A stretch of DNA of 64,000 nucleotides from Sphingopyxis italica (GCF_011926545.1 NZ_JAATIT010000002.1:620001-684000), one strand, 5' to 3'; shown: positions 25,510 to 35,179, numbered from the stretch's first letter. Translations and numbers: made by a program. The notes: generated by a model not told the origin, from the letters alone.

Positions 25510-26721
25510 TTACGGTCCCGCAAGCACGGCAGCGCCGATCGAGGCTGCCACGGATCCGAGGACGACCGCAAGCGGCGGCACTTGGAGCCGGACGAGCAGC
25601 CCAAACCCTGCAATCGCGATCATCGCATCGGGAGGCGACAATATGCCGCTCGTCCATAAGGGGTCGTAGAGCGCGGCCGCCAGGATCCCGACGACTGCGG
25701 CGTTCACGCCGGAGATCGCGGCGCGCGCCGTCGCGCTCTGGGCGATCGCGGCGCGGAACGGCATCGCGCCTGCGGTCAGCAGCAGTCCCGGCAGGAAGAT
25801 CATCGTAAGAGCTGTCAGCGCACCTGCTACCGGAGCATCGGGCTCGGCGAGCGCGCCGAGATAGGCCGAAAGCGTGAAGAGCGGTCCCGGCACAGCCTGC
25901 GCTGCGCCATAGCCCGCGAGGAACTGGCCATCGTTCATCCAGCCGGGCACCAGTCCCTCCCGCAACAAGGGCAGAACCACATGCCCGCCGCCGAATACGA
26001 GCGCGCCGGCGCGATAGAAGATGTCGGCGAGCGCGAACGATCCTTGCCAGCTCGACGCCAGCGGCAAGAGCGACAGGAGGCCTGCGAACAGCGCAAGGCA
26101 GGCGAAGCCGGTCCGCCGGCGCGGAGCCCAACCGATCGGTGCTTGCAGCTCGACCTTACCGGCCTTGCCGAAGCCGACGCCCGCGAGCGCGCCGACAAGG
26201 ATGACCGCGATCTGCGCCGCCGGAGCTGCGGCGATCAACATCGCGACCATGGCCGCGGCGGCGAGCGAAAGCCGGGGAAGATCGGGTGTGAGCGTGCGCG
26301 CCATTCCGACGAGCGCCTGCGCGACGACCGCGACTGCGGCGATCTTGAGGCCGTGGATTGCGGCAGCGGCGAGAGGACCCGAGAGATCGGCTGCGACTAG
26401 CGCGAAGCCGAACATCAGGATCGCCGATGGCAGGGTGAACGCCGTCCAGGCTGCTAAGCCGCCGAGCGGCCCCGCCCGCATCAGCCCAAGCGCAAAGCCG
26501 GCCTGACTCGACGCAGGACCCGGGAGAAACTGGCAAAGCCCGACGAGTTCGGCATAGGCGTGGTCGTCGAGCCATCGCCGCCGCGCGACCAGTTCGTCGC
26601 GGAAATAGCCGAGATGCGCGATCGGGCCCCCGAACGACGTGCAGCCAAGCTTCAGGAACGCACCGAATACCTCGCCGGCTGTCCCCGTCTCTGCGTCGTC
26701 GTGCTTGCTCGTACAGGCCAT
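25510..26721 (-). CDS. chrA: chromate efflux transporter ChrA
   Basis: 403 residues, the long (two-domain) form, with about ten membrane helices. The duplicated ChrA domains are visible: FLKLGCTSFGGPIAHLGYFRDELV with LCQFLPGPASSQAGFALG in the first half, and RAGALVFGGGHVVLPLLREGLV with GYGAAQAVPGPLFTLSAYLGAL in the second. It exports chromate by a proton-driven mechanism in characterised relatives. AAAGGATGAG precedes the ATG at 26721. It is divergent from the ars operon, so together they form a small metal-oxyanion resistance block. Confidence 0.95.
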   Translation of the reverse strand: MACTSKHDDAETGTAGEVFGAFLKLGCTSFGGPIAHLGYFRDELVARRRWLDDHAYAELVGLCQFLPGPASSQAGFALGLMRAGPLGGLAAWTAFTLPSAILMFGFALVAADLSGPLAAAAIHGLKIAAVAVVAQALVGMARTLTPDLPRLSLAAAAMVAMLIAAAPAAQIAVILVGALAGVGFGKAGKVELQAPIGWAPRRRTGFACLALFAGLLSLLPLASSWQGSFALADIFYRAGALVFGGGHVVLPLLREGLVPGWMNDGQFLAGYGAAQAVPGPLFTLSAYLGALAEPDAPVAGALTALTMIFLPGLLLTAGAMPFRAAIAQSATARAAISGVNAAVVGILAAALYDPLWTSGILSPPDAMIAIAGFGLLVRLQVPPLAVVLGSVAASIGAAVLAGP

Positions 26722-26908
26722 CTCATCCTTTCAAGCTAGTGCGGAAGGAGGTTGCCCAAATGCCATAATGTCTCCGATTCCGCGCCGAGCCATTCTTCAA
26801 CAGCCGGATACGCGGATATCGACTGAGCGGGCAGCCCATGATTGTGGCGGTTATATATTTTGAAGCGGCGACGAAACAGTTACTTCCATCGGGAATATGC
26901 GATGCGTA

Positions 26909-26946
26909 TTGACGGGAGCCCATGCATCGAATAATCCCGATGCATG
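26909..26946 (+). promoter_or_regulatory. ars promoter with dyad over the arsR start
   Basis: TTGACG (26909-26914) and TAATCC (26932-26937) are 17 bases apart. A perfect 9-bp dyad, CATGCATCG (26921-26929) and CGATGCATG (26938-26946), flanks the -10 and includes the arsR ATG (26944). ArsR bound here would block the promoter, and a start point near 26943 would make the arsR mRNA leaderless. The dyad is seen; its use as the ArsR operator is inferred. Confidence 0.65.
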
Positions 26947-27273
26947 ACCAATGACGCTGCCCTGCTCGCCCTCGCCGCGCTCGCGCACCCGACCAGGCTC
27001 GATGCCTTCCGGCAACTCGTCCAGCATGAGCCCGAGGGGCTTTCGACAGGGCAGCTCGTGGACCTTTCGGGCCTGACGCAGAGCACCTTCTCCACGCATC
27101 TGGCGGTGCTCGCCAAGGCGGGGCTCTTGCAGACGGAAAAGCGTGGGCGCCGATTCATCCAGCGCGCCGACATCGATGCGCTTCGAGCCCTGATGCTCTT
27201 CCTCGCCAGGGATTGCTGCCAGGGCCGCGCCGAACTCTGCGAGCCGCTGCTCGCCGAACTCGCCTGCTGTTGA
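26944..27273 (+). CDS. arsR: arsenic-responsive repressor ArsR
   Basis: 109 residues with the ArsR winged helix (LSTGQLVDLSGLTQSTFSTHLAVLAKAGLL). The metal site is not the classical ELCVCDL of the recognition helix; instead cysteines cluster at the C-terminus: Cys91-Cys92 and Cys99 (DCCQGRAELC), plus a terminal Cys108-Cys109. This matches the Acidithiobacillus ferrooxidans type, where Cys95, Cys96 and Cys102 bind As(III). It heads arsR-arsC-acr3-arsH (gaps of 13, 3 and 3 bases) and probably represses it through the dyad over its start. Confidence 0.93.
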   Translation: MTNDAALLALAALAHPTRLDAFRQLVQHEPEGLSTGQLVDLSGLTQSTFSTHLAVLAKAGLLQTEKRGRRFIQRADIDALRALMLFLARDCCQGRAELCEPLLAELACC

Positions 27274-27286
27274 TCGGAGCGAAGCC

Positions 27287-27715
27287 GTGACCGACATCAT
27301 CATCTACCACAACCCCGCCTGCGCCACCTCGCGCAATACGCTTGGCCTCATCCGCAACGCGGGGATCGAACCACATGTCGTCGAATATCTGAAGACGCCG
27401 CCTTCGCGCCCGCTGCTCGAACAGTTGATCGCGCGCGCCGGGATAATTCCGCGCGATCTCCTCCGCGAAAAAGGCACCCCCTATGCCGAACTCGGCCTCG
27501 ACGATCCCGCGCTTGGCGATGCGGAGCTCGTCGACACGATGATGGCGCATCCCATTCTGATCAACCGCCCGCTCGTCGTATCGCCGCTCGGGGTGAGGCT
27601 CTGCCGCCCCTCCGAAGCCGTACTCGACATCCTTCCGGCGAGGCAGCTCGGCGCCTTCGCCAAGGAGGACGGCGAGCTCGTCGTCGATGCCGCCGGCAAT
27701 CGCAAAAGCGACTGA
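27287..27715 (+). CDS. arsC: arsenate reductase (glutaredoxin-dependent)
   Basis: 142 residues of the E. coli plasmid R773 type. It reduces arsenate to arsenite in the cytoplasm with glutathione and glutaredoxin. The catalytic Cys12 is in YHNPACATSRNTL; conserved HPILINRPLVVSPLGVRLCRPSEAVLDIL carries the arginines that hold the oxyanion (family Arg94 and Arg107). GTG start at 27287. It lies between arsR and the acr3 efflux gene, which removes its product. Confidence 0.96.
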   Translation: MTDIIIYHNPACATSRNTLGLIRNAGIEPHVVEYLKTPPSRPLLEQLIARAGIIPRDLLREKGTPYAELGLDDPALGDAELVDTMMAHPILINRPLVVSPLGVRLCRPSEAVLDILPARQLGAFAKEDGELVVDAAGNRKSD

Positions 27716-27718
27716 GCG

Positions 27719-28783
27719 ATGTCCGCGACCAAGCCCGAACGGCTGTCGTTCCTCGACCGCTACCTGACGCTCTGGATCTTCCTCGCGATGGCGTTCGGCG
27801 TCTTTCTCGGAAGCATCTTCGAAGGCCTGCCAGGCGCAATCGACGACCTGTCGATCGGCACCACCAACATCCCGATCGCGATCGGCCTCATATTGATGAT
27901 GTACCCGCCGCTGGCGCGTGTCCGCTATGACGAGCTACCGCGCGTGTTCGACGACAAGCGCGTGCTTGCGATCTCGCTCATCCAGAACTGGATCATCGGC
28001 CCCGTGCTGATGTTTGCGCTCGCGGTCATTTTCCTGGCCGACAAGCCCGAATATATGACCGGCCTGATCCTAATCGGCCTCGCCCGCTGTATCGCGATGG
28101 TGATCGTCTGGAACCAGCTCGCCAAGGGCGACAATCAATATGTCGCGGCGCTCGTCGCGTTCAACTCGATCTTCCAGATCCTCTTATTCAGCGTCTACGC
28201 TTGGCTTTTCCTCGCCGTCCTGCCGCCGCTGTTCGGGCTCGAAGGCAGCGTCATCGACGTGAGCTTCACGACAATTGCCGAGGCGGTGCTCGTCTATCTG
28301 GGCATCCCGTTCCTCGCAGGGTTTCTCACCCGCAAGATACTCACCCGCGCGAAGGGCAATGACTGGTACGAGACGCGCTTTCTGCCGCGCATCGCGCCGA
28401 TCACCCTCGTCGCGCTGCTCTTCACCATCGTCGCCATGTTCAGCCTGAAGGGCGGCGAGATCGTCACCATTCCCGGCGACGTGATCCGCATCGCCATCCC
28501 GCTCAGCATCTACTTCGTCGTACAGTTCCTGATCAGCTTCTGGATGGGCAAGCTCATCGACGCCGACTATCCGCGCACGACCGCGGTCGCCTTCACCGCC
28601 GCAGGCAATAATTTCGAACTCGCGATCGCGGTCGCGATTGCCGCCTTCGGCCTCGCCTCACCCGTCGCCTTCGCGGCGGTGATCGGCCCGCTCGTCGAGG
28701 TGCCCGTCCTCATCCTTCTCGTCGGCGTCGCGTTTCGCCTCGGACGCCGCTGGTTCCCCGAAAGCACTCCCACGGCAGGATAG
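27719..28783 (+). CDS. acr3: arsenite efflux transporter Acr3
   Basis: 354 residues and about ten membrane helices. Family blocks: [74 protein letters not shown] (holding the conserved Cys of helix 4 needed for As(III)) and [20 protein letters not shown]. It is the Acr3 (BART superfamily) type rather than ArsB. It expels arsenite made by ArsC. Starts three bases after the arsC stop. Confidence 0.97.
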   Translation: MSATKPERLSFLDRYLTLWIFLAMAFGVFLGSIFEGLPGAIDDLSIGTTNIPIAIGLILMMYPPLARVRYDELPRVFDDKRVLAISLIQNWIIGPVLMFALAVIFLADKPEYMTGLILIGLARCIAMVIVWNQLAKGDNQYVAALVAFNSIFQILLFSVYAWLFLAVLPPLFGLEGSVIDVSFTTIAEAVLVYLGIPFLAGFLTRKILTRAKGNDWYETRFLPRIAPITLVALLFTIVAMFSLKGGEIVTIPGDVIRIAIPLSIYFVVQFLISFWMGKLIDADYPRTTAVAFTAAGNNFELAIAVAIAAFGLASPVAFAAVIGPLVEVPVLILLVGVAFRLGRRWFPESTPTAG

Positions 28784-28786
28784 GTA

Positions 28787-29542
28787 ATGACAGACCCAGC
28801 TTTCACACGCCTCCGCCCGCTCACCAATGCAAACCATCTTCCGGCGCTCAGCCCCGAATATCTGCGCGCCCAGCCGGCGCTCGGTCTCGGCCCGGTCGAG
28901 CCGCCGCCGCGTATCCTGCTCCTTTACGGTTCACTGCGCGAGCGCTCCTACTCACGCCTCGTCGTCGAAGAGACTGCGCGCCTGCTCCAGCTCTTCGGGT
29001 GCGAGACACGCATTTTCGATCCCTCCGACCTGCCGCTGCCCGATCAGGTGGCCGATGACGATCATCCGGCGGTCGAGGAACTGCGCCAGCATTCACTCTG
29101 GTCCGAAGGCCAGGTCTGGTGCAGCCCCGAGCGTCATGGCCAGATCACCGGAATCATGAAGGCGCAGATCGACCATTTGCCCCTCGCCTACAAGGGCCTC
29201 CGTCCGACGCAAGGCCGTACGCTGGCGGTGATGCAGGTATCCGCGGGATCGCAATCGTTCAACAGCGTCAACACGCTGCGCATCCTCGGCCGCTGGATGC
29301 GGATGATCACCATCCCCAACCAGTCGAGCGTCGCCAAGGCGTATCAGGAGTTCGACGAGGCCGGCCGTATGCTGCCGTCGAGCTATTATGACCGGATCGT
29401 CGATGTCGCCGAGGAACTTGTGCGCTTCACCGTGCTCATGCGCGGCCATGCCGAACAGCTCGTCGACCGCTATTCGGAGCGCAAGGACCGGAACGAACCG
29501 GTTGTCACGCCTGCACAGCTCGCGGGAATTCCGGGCGCGTAA
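28787..29542 (+). CDS. arsH: arsenical resistance protein ArsH (NADPH:FMN oxidoreductase)
   Basis: 251 residues. Flavodoxin-like fold with [19 protein letters not shown] as the FMN phosphate loop, and the ArsH-specific stretches [23 protein letters not shown] and [23 protein letters not shown]. In other bacteria ArsH oxidises trivalent organoarsenicals such as methylarsenite to less toxic pentavalent forms, so the operon covers both inorganic and methylated arsenic. It is the last gene of arsR-arsC-acr3-arsH. Confidence 0.96.
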   Translation: MTDPAFTRLRPLTNANHLPALSPEYLRAQPALGLGPVEPPPRILLLYGSLRERSYSRLVVEETARLLQLFGCETRIFDPSDLPLPDQVADDDHPAVEELRQHSLWSEGQVWCSPERHGQITGIMKAQIDHLPLAYKGLRPTQGRTLAVMQVSAGSQSFNSVNTLRILGRWMRMITIPNQSSVAKAYQEFDEAGRMLPSSYYDRIVDVAEELVRFTVLMRGHAEQLVDRYSERKDRNEPVVTPAQLAGIPGA

Positions 29543-29851
29543 TATGGAGTGGCCGATCGCGGACTGGCATCTGTGGATGGCTCCCGCGTTGCAAGTGTAA
29601 AGTGATGATCTGGCCGTTGGCCGGGTGCAGTCGTCTGTCCGGCCTGTTGATGCAGTCGGTGTATGGGTGCCCGCGATGCCGATTGTAAGGGCTCGCCCCC
29701 TCCGCACACGGCCAGCACGTCCACGGCATATGGTCCTTATCCGGCATATTACCCGCATTTATTTTTCAGTCGACGCCGAGAGAAGCTCCCCGAGTGAGCG
29801 CTGAGGTGGCACGTAAATGGCCGTTTAGAGACTATCCGCTGCTCCGTAAAC
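29543..29851. other. gene-poor spacer after the ars operon
   Basis: 309 bases between arsH and the convergent GST gene. Short frames on both strands overlap each other and none resembles a family. Base composition is less GC-rich towards 29760-29840 (ATTTATTTTTCAGTCGACG). It may be a remnant of inserted DNA, but I cannot support any specific feature. Confidence 0.4.
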
Positions 29852-30502
29852 CTAGCGAGAAGCCGACGTCGGCATGAGATCTTCGTCGGCTCCATCTTGG
29901 TCCTGAACCCAAGTTGGGAATCGAACCATCGCCCGTTCAAACAGGGCTGACGTGACCAGTCTCCACAGCCAGTCGCGCAGGCTTGGGGACGCATGCTCTC
30001 CGAACCAATCCGCATCGACGGCGGCAAACTGCCGCACGAAGGGAAATATCGCGACATCGGTGAAACCTCTCTCCGTTCCGCCGAGATATTTCCGGCGGGT
30101 CAGCCGCGCTCCAAGATCCGCCAGGATCGCCAGTCCTGCGGCGCAGTGAACAAACGGATCGACATCATATCTTTCGGCATATTTATACCGGTCGAGATGA
30201 TGTTTGAACGGGCCATCGAATTCCGCGACCAATGCTTCGTCATGGCGTGCGAGCCAGTTCTCGGGGTCGTGCTGCGCCAGTCCCCAGTGCATTATGTCGA
30301 TGCTTTCGTCGATCACCGTCCCGCCCGGCAGAACGAGCACCGGCACGGTCCCCTTGAGCGAAACATCCAGCATAGCGCGGGGCTTGTCGCGCAGCACGAT
30401 CTCACGATGCACATAGGGGGTCCCGCTCGCCTGCAATGCCATGCGTGCACGCATTGCATAAGGGCAACGGCGGAAGCTGTAGAGGATCGGGGCATCGCAC
30501 AT
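29852..30502 (-). CDS. glutathione S-transferase family protein
   Basis: 216 residues. The N-terminal thioredoxin-like domain begins APILYSFRRCPYAMRARMAL, with a CPYA active-site motif (Cys13), followed by KGTVPVLVLPGGTVIDESIDIMHW, which has the cis-Pro and Glu-Ser glutathione-binding signature. The C-terminal helical domain runs from about 90. The Cys-type site suggests a glutaredoxin-like or dehydroascorbate/thiol-transferase activity rather than a Tyr/Ser-type conjugating GST. Proximity to arsH may be fortuitous. The substrate is unknown. Confidence 0.88.
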   Translation of the reverse strand: MCDAPILYSFRRCPYAMRARMALQASGTPYVHREIVLRDKPRAMLDVSLKGTVPVLVLPGGTVIDESIDIMHWGLAQHDPENWLARHDEALVAEFDGPFKHHLDRYKYAERYDVDPFVHCAAGLAILADLGARLTRRKYLGGTERGFTDVAIFPFVRQFAAVDADWFGEHASPSLRDWLWRLVTSALFERAMVRFPTWVQDQDGADEDLMPTSASR

Positions 30503-30670
30503 GGCTCAGTCATAGCCCGCGGCACATGTACTGCCAAATCGAGGCAATGCCCCGATGGGCGCCAATGCTCGGCTGCCCGGCTGAACCATTTGCGGTTCGC
30601 AGAGCTTCCGACGCGGCTCCATTCAAGCCTCCCGCGATATCAGTGCTGAGGCCGGCCATAGGATCGGCCG

Positions 30671-31669
30671 TCATCCGCCTCTTCGCCTCATAGGATATGC
30701 GGCTTTGGCGGTCTCGTCGGCTGCCAGCTTGCGCCAGCGATCAAACCGCACCGATGTCAACGTGCCCGCGGCAATCGCGGCTCGAACAGCGCAGCCCGGT
30801 TCGTTGCCATGCGCGCAGTCGGAGAAGCGGCACCCATGCGCCGCGATAATGAAGTCGTCGAAGACCTCTGATATTCCATCGCCGGCGTTGGACAGTTGCA
30901 GTTCGCGCATTCCGGGCGTGTCCAGCAACCAGCCCCCCTGATCGAGCCGATGCATTTCTCGCACGGTGGTCGTGTGACGCCCCGTATCATCGCGCGCCCG
31001 GATCGCTTGGGTCGCGATGCTGTCCGATCCTCGCAAGGTGTTGACGAGCGTCGATTTGCCAACGCCCGACGATCCTAATAGTGCAACGGTCTCACCTTTG
31101 CCGCACCATCGCGCAAGCCCAGCGACGCTGGCGGGATCTTTGCCGTTGACGGTTTCGACACGCAATCCCGGCGCGATTGCGCGTGCGGCCGTCTCGAATT
31201 TCTCCGAGGTGTCTGTCAAATCGGTCTTAGTCAGCACCACGACCGGATTCACCGCCACCTCGCGCGCCAGAACCAGATATCGCTCCAGCCGCGCGACGCT
31301 GAAATCCTGATTGCACGAGGCAACGATGAACAGCGTATCGACATTCGCGGCGATCATTTGCTCTTTGCGCGGATCACCGGGCGCGCGACGTTTGAACAGG
31401 TTCATGCGAGGAAGGACGCGCAACGGCTGCAGCGTTTGGCAGTCGACAAGCAGCCAGTCACCGACCGTCGGATGGTCATCGGACGGCGCAGCGCCTTGAA
31501 TATAGGGAGTGATGAAGCGCGGCGGCCCCGCGCCCGCAACGGCGATCTTGCCGCGATGCACGGCCGTCACCCGGACCGGATAATACTGCCCGACTTCGTC
31601 GCTCGTCATATGCTCGCTGAAAAATTCCCTCCAGCCCAGCTCTTCCAAAGTCTCATTGGTGGATGTCAT
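30671..31669 (-). CDS. rsgA: ribosome small-subunit GTPase RsgA
   Basis: 332 residues, a circularly permuted GTPase that assists 30S maturation. Order of motifs: an OB-fold N-terminus (about 30-95), G4 (LTKTD), G1 (GSSGVGKSTLVN), G3 (DTPGM), then a zinc-knuckle CRFSDCAHGNEPGCAV (Cys, Cys, His, Cys ligands). It is close to the RsgA subgroup found beside accessory genes in proteobacteria; whether it is the sole chromosomal copy cannot be told from this window. No operon partner. Confidence 0.93.
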   Translation of the reverse strand: MTSTNETLEELGWREFFSEHMTSDEVGQYYPVRVTAVHRGKIAVAGAGPPRFITPYIQGAAPSDDHPTVGDWLLVDCQTLQPLRVLPRMNLFKRRAPGDPRKEQMIAANVDTLFIVASCNQDFSVARLERYLVLAREVAVNPVVVLTKTDLTDTSEKFETAARAIAPGLRVETVNGKDPASVAGLARWCGKGETVALLGSSGVGKSTLVNTLRGSDSIATQAIRARDDTGRHTTTVREMHRLDQGGWLLDTPGMRELQLSNAGDGISEVFDDFIIAAHGCRFSDCAHGNEPGCAVRAAIAAGTLTSVRFDRWRKLAADETAKAAYPMRRRGG

Positions 31670-32024
31670 AAAGCCGCAGACGGATCTTTCCTTTTGACTG
31701 ACAGCGCTGCTTCCCTGCGCCGGGCCAGCATATCGCCCTCGGTGATCTCGGTATCACATAGTTATCCGGAACATAAAATATAACGACCGCAAGGGGGCTG
31801 GCGCCCGACGATCTTACCAAGGACGCCTGACAACAGAACCGAGGTGCGCGATTATCTTGAACCATATGGTTCCACTGGCTGGTTTGAGACAGTCAGCTTG
31901 GGAGCATGAATCGTGAAAAGCGGACAATGTCGCGCCGATCAATTGGCTGGCGGGTTGACGAACGCGGCGCGGATCATTGTGTTAGCGAAACCGCCGCACG
32001 GCCAATGGATATGATCGCGATGAC
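31670..32024. other. intergenic spacer between rsgA and the catabolic island
   Basis: 355 bases. The part nearest rsgA (31740-31800) is A/T-rich and probably holds its promoter. From 31900 a small frame (MNREKRTMSRRS...) runs into the 3' end of the monooxygenase gene, with no ribosome-site or family support. I see no RNA gene or mobile element. Confidence 0.4.
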
Positions 32025-33695
32025 TCAACTCGCTGCGACAGCGCATATGTCGGCTGACAACTTCTTGAACTCCAGTTCTGGAAAGCCTTCGGCCGCCGAT
32101 TTGTCGAGCGCGTCATAATAGAGATTGGCGCCGCCGAAATAGATCAGGACGCGCGCGCCCTTGTCGTCGCGGTTGGCACCCATCATCCACGAGTTGACCT
32201 TGTCGCCTTCGTTCATCAGCGTCTGGCCGTGGATGTCCGCGGTCGCGGCGGTCCATTCGCGCTCGGCCTCTTCGCGCGGTTCGAAAATATCCATCCCCTC
32301 GCGTTCCATCTTGCCGATGCAGCGCGAGATCCAGATGGCGTTCTGTTCGATCGAGGTCGGCAGGTTGGCGAAGGGCGCCTGCGGCCCGGTGACGGTGAAC
32401 ATATTGGGGAAGCCCGCGACGCAGACCCCCATGATGCACGCTGATTGCTCCTGCCATTTTTCGCGGAGCGCCTGCCCGCCGTTGCCACGGATCGGAAAGG
32501 CTTCGAGCGCGCCGGTATAGGCCTTGAAGCCGGTCGCCAGCACGATGATGTCGAACTCATGGTCGGCTTGCGTCGTGCGCACCCCGGTTTCGGTGATCTC
32601 GACCAGCGGCTCCTGCTTCCTGATGTCGACAAGATGCACATTGTCACGGTTGAAGGCTTCAAAATAACCGTGGTCGAGCGGCGGGCGCTTGGCGAACAAC
32701 GGATAGTCATCGAAGCTTGGCGTCAGCAGGTCGGCGAGTGCGGGGTCGTTAACGCGCTCGCGCATCTTGGCAGCGATGAAGTCGCCCGCGATCCGGTTGG
32801 CCTCGGGGCTGGCGAGCAGATCGTCGAACGTCTCGAACACCCAGCGGAAGCTCCCGGTCCAGTTTTCCTCGAAGATGCGCTGCCGCTCCTCGGGCGGCGT
32901 GTCCATCACATTGCGGCCCACCGGGCTGTCGAAGGCCATGCCGAAAACATGGTTGCGGCACTTCGCGACGATCGCGGGGTAATTGTTCTTGATCTCCTTC
33001 TCCCACTCCGGGGTCATCTCTTTCTGCATCGCGGGCAGGACATAATTGGGCGTGCGCTGGAACACCGTCACGCTGCCTGCGGTTTCGGCGACGACGGGCA
33101 GCATCTGCACCGTGGTCGCGCCGGCGCCGATGATGCCGACCTTCTTGCCAGCATAGTCCAACCCTTCGTGCGGCCAGCGCGAGGAATGGAAGATGGGTCC
33201 CTTGAAACGATCCATGCCGGGGATCTTCGGGATCATCGGCTCCGAAATCATGCCCATGCCGCTGATGAAATATTTGCTGGTAAAGATGTCGCCGTCGCCC
33301 GTCGTGACCTGCCAGCATCCGCGCTCCGCCAGATATTCCGCCTCGACGATCTCGGTATCGAGCTGGATGTGCGGCCACATGTCGCACTTGTCGGCGACGA
33401 AGCGCATGTAATTCTGGGTTTCCTCGCGGCCGGGATAGCGCTTCGTCCACGACCATTCCTGCAGCAGCTCGGGCGAGAAGGTAAGGCAATAATAATAGCT
33501 CTCGCTGTCGGTCGCGGCGCCCGGGTAGCGGTTCCAGGTCCACGTGCCGCCGATATCCGACGCCCGGTCGAATACGCGGACGGAGAGGCCCAACTCGCGG
33601 ATATAATGGATCAGCGCAAGGCCCGCAAAACCGGCCCCGATCACGATCGCGTCATAGTCCCCAGCGGTCCCGCTCGCCTTGTCGTTCGTAGTCAT
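32025..33695 (-). CDS. type I Baeyer-Villiger monooxygenase
   Basis: 556 residues. It inserts an oxygen next to a ketone to give an ester or lactone, using FAD and NADPH. Two Rossmann motifs are present (GAGFAG at 20-25; GAGATT at 190-195). The class fingerprint FxGxxxHxxxWP is exact: FKGPIFHSSRWP, residues 164-175. The active-site region KRPPLDHGYFEAFNRDNVHLVD carries the catalytic arginine seen in cyclohexanone monooxygenases. It follows the racemase gene by 31 bases, so both share a transcript. The context suggests a cyclic ketone substrate. Confidence 0.93.
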   Translation of the reverse strand: MTTNDKASGTAGDYDAIVIGAGFAGLALIHYIRELGLSVRVFDRASDIGGTWTWNRYPGAATDSESYYYCLTFSPELLQEWSWTKRYPGREETQNYMRFVADKCDMWPHIQLDTEIVEAEYLAERGCWQVTTGDGDIFTSKYFISGMGMISEPMIPKIPGMDRFKGPIFHSSRWPHEGLDYAGKKVGIIGAGATTVQMLPVVAETAGSVTVFQRTPNYVLPAMQKEMTPEWEKEIKNNYPAIVAKCRNHVFGMAFDSPVGRNVMDTPPEERQRIFEENWTGSFRWVFETFDDLLASPEANRIAGDFIAAKMRERVNDPALADLLTPSFDDYPLFAKRPPLDHGYFEAFNRDNVHLVDIRKQEPLVEITETGVRTTQADHEFDIIVLATGFKAYTGALEAFPIRGNGGQALREKWQEQSACIMGVCVAGFPNMFTVTGPQAPFANLPTSIEQNAIWISRCIGKMEREGMDIFEPREEAEREWTAATADIHGQTLMNEGDKVNSWMMGANRDDKGARVLIYFGGANLYYDALDKSAAEGFPELEFKKLSADICAVAAS

Positions 33696-33726
33696 CTGTC
33701 ACACTCTCCACAAATCCGACGGCGCC

Positions 33727-34884
33727 TTATCCGGCGCTCGTCCTGTTCTTCCAAAGTTCTTGTCCCGCCGCCACGCGATCGGGGTCCACCGCTCCGATCT
33801 CGGCGAGGATCGCCGCGCGATCGGAATCGCGTCGCCACATTTTGGGCGCGACGATGTCGGTGTCCGCGAAGCGCGGCGCGGGGCGCGGCTGCGTCCAGCC
33901 GTCGGCCTCGACATAGCTGCCCCGCGCGCGACTGTGTTCGTGCGCCGGCGCGTCGTCCATCGTCAGCACTTCGCTGTAACAACAATCGCGCTGTTGCAGC
34001 CGCGCGGTCCAGGTCGCGCGGGGTCCGCTGGCGAAAATCCCGGCGAGCCGCGCCTTCATCGCGGGCCATTGCGACTGGTCGTGCTGCGCGACGAAGAGTG
34101 GATCGCCAGCCAGCCCCAGCGCGTCAACGAGCCGCGCATAGAATTGCGCCTCGATCGCGCCGATCGCGATAAAGCGGCCGTCGGCGCAGGCATAGCAGGC
34201 GTAAAAGGGGGCGCCGCCGTCGAGCAGATTCCGGCCACGTCCGTGGCTCCACATGCCATTGTGCCGCAGCGACCACATGCCCGCCATCAACGCCGCAGCG
34301 CCGTCGGCCATGCTGCAATCTATCACACGCCCCGCGCCGCTCCGCCGCGCCGCGAGCAGCGCCGACACAAATCCGAATGCCAGCATCATCCCGCCGCCGC
34401 CATAATCACCGATCAGGTTGAGCGGTGGTATCGGCGGCTGGTCTTCAGCGCCAAGCGCCGCAAGGCAGCCACTGATCGATATATAATTGAGGTCATGCCC
34501 TGCCTTGTCGGCGAGCGGGCCGTCCTGTCCCCAACCGGTCATCCGGCCGTAGACCAGTGCCGGGTTACGCGCCATCAGGACGTCGGGGCCAATCCCCAGT
34601 CGCTCGGCCACTCCGGGCCGAAACCCCTCGATCAGGCCGTCGGCGGTCTCGACCAGCCGGGCGACGATCTCGACCGCCTCGGGCCGCTTCAGATCGAGCG
34701 TGATCGACCGCCGCGAACGGAGCAGGACATCGCGCCCCTGATCCTGCGATAATGGATCGCTGCCGCCCGGCCGGTCGATGCGGATCACCTCGGCGCCATG
34801 GTCGGCCAGCATCATGCCGCAGAAGGGTGCCGGACCGATCCCGGCGAGTTCGATGACGCGCACGCCTTCAAGCACCGGCCGCAT
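33727..34884 (-). CDS. alpha-methylacyl-CoA racemase (CaiB/BaiF family III CoA protein)
   Basis: 385 residues from the ATG at 34884, which has GGGAG upstream; a longer frame reaches 34956. Alignment with M. tuberculosis Mcr is clear: the catalytic His126, Asp156 and Glu241 correspond to His130 (KAGHDLNY), Asp160 (NLIGDYGGGGMM) and Glu245 (IGAIEAQFYA), each offset by four. The enzyme inverts the alpha-methyl centre of branched acyl-CoA so that acyl-CoA dehydrogenase can act. Its presence implies that the pathway makes a methyl-branched acyl-CoA. CoA transferase activity is the alternative within the superfamily, but the racemase triad argues against it. Confidence 0.85.
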   Translation of the reverse strand: MRPVLEGVRVIELAGIGPAPFCGMMLADHGAEVIRIDRPGGSDPLSQDQGRDVLLRSRRSITLDLKRPEAVEIVARLVETADGLIEGFRPGVAERLGIGPDVLMARNPALVYGRMTGWGQDGPLADKAGHDLNYISISGCLAALGAEDQPPIPPLNLIGDYGGGGMMLAFGFVSALLAARRSGAGRVIDCSMADGAAALMAGMWSLRHNGMWSHGRGRNLLDGGAPFYACYACADGRFIAIGAIEAQFYARLVDALGLAGDPLFVAQHDQSQWPAMKARLAGIFASGPRATWTARLQQRDCCYSEVLTMDDAPAHEHSRARGSYVEADGWTQPRPAPRFADTDIVAPKMWRRDSDRAAILAEIGAVDPDRVAAGQELWKNRTSAG

Positions 34885-35179
34885 CAAACTCCCGTCGATG
34901 CGAGCCGCGCAGCTCATCCGATGGACTTTTCTGCGACGGCGCAATGGCACACGCACAGGCCGGTACGCCTTGGCGCCGTCCTGTCGGCCGAATGGGCTAA
35001 CGCGCTCCGCAACGGCAGCGGTTCGACAGCCTTGGCCAAGCCAGCTCTCCCAATATCTCCGATGCCTTCATTAGCATCTCTTGATTTATTTGTTAGCGTC
35101 TAGCAAATGAAAAATCAAGCGCAAACGAGATCGTTTAAACCACTGTCTTTATTGCTCTAAACAGGAATAGTCGAAAGAA
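34885..35179. other. promoter region of the racemase-monooxygenase unit
   Basis: 295 bases between the racemase start and the tetR stop. It includes the operator-like palindrome and an AT-rich -35/-10 pair (listed separately), and the mRNA leader. No gene is supported in it. Confidence 0.5.
35088..35118 (-). promoter_or_regulatory. candidate operator/promoter A of the catabolic regulon
   Basis: ATTTGTTAG (35088-35096), CGT, CTAGCAAAT (35100-35108) is a 21-bp palindrome with one mismatch. Its 17-base core (35090-35106, TTGTTAGCGTCTAGCAA) recurs with 14/17 and 13/17 identity at 41635-41651 and 41750-41766. On the minus strand TTGATT (35118-35113) and TAACAA (35095-35090), 17 bases apart, could be the promoter, with the operator covering the spacer and -10. 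It serves the racemase-monooxygenase unit. Confidence 0.6.

Noticed and set aside
31906..32118. 70-residue plus-strand frame before the monooxygenase
   Set aside because: It overlaps the monooxygenase 3' end and has no ribosome-site or homology support.
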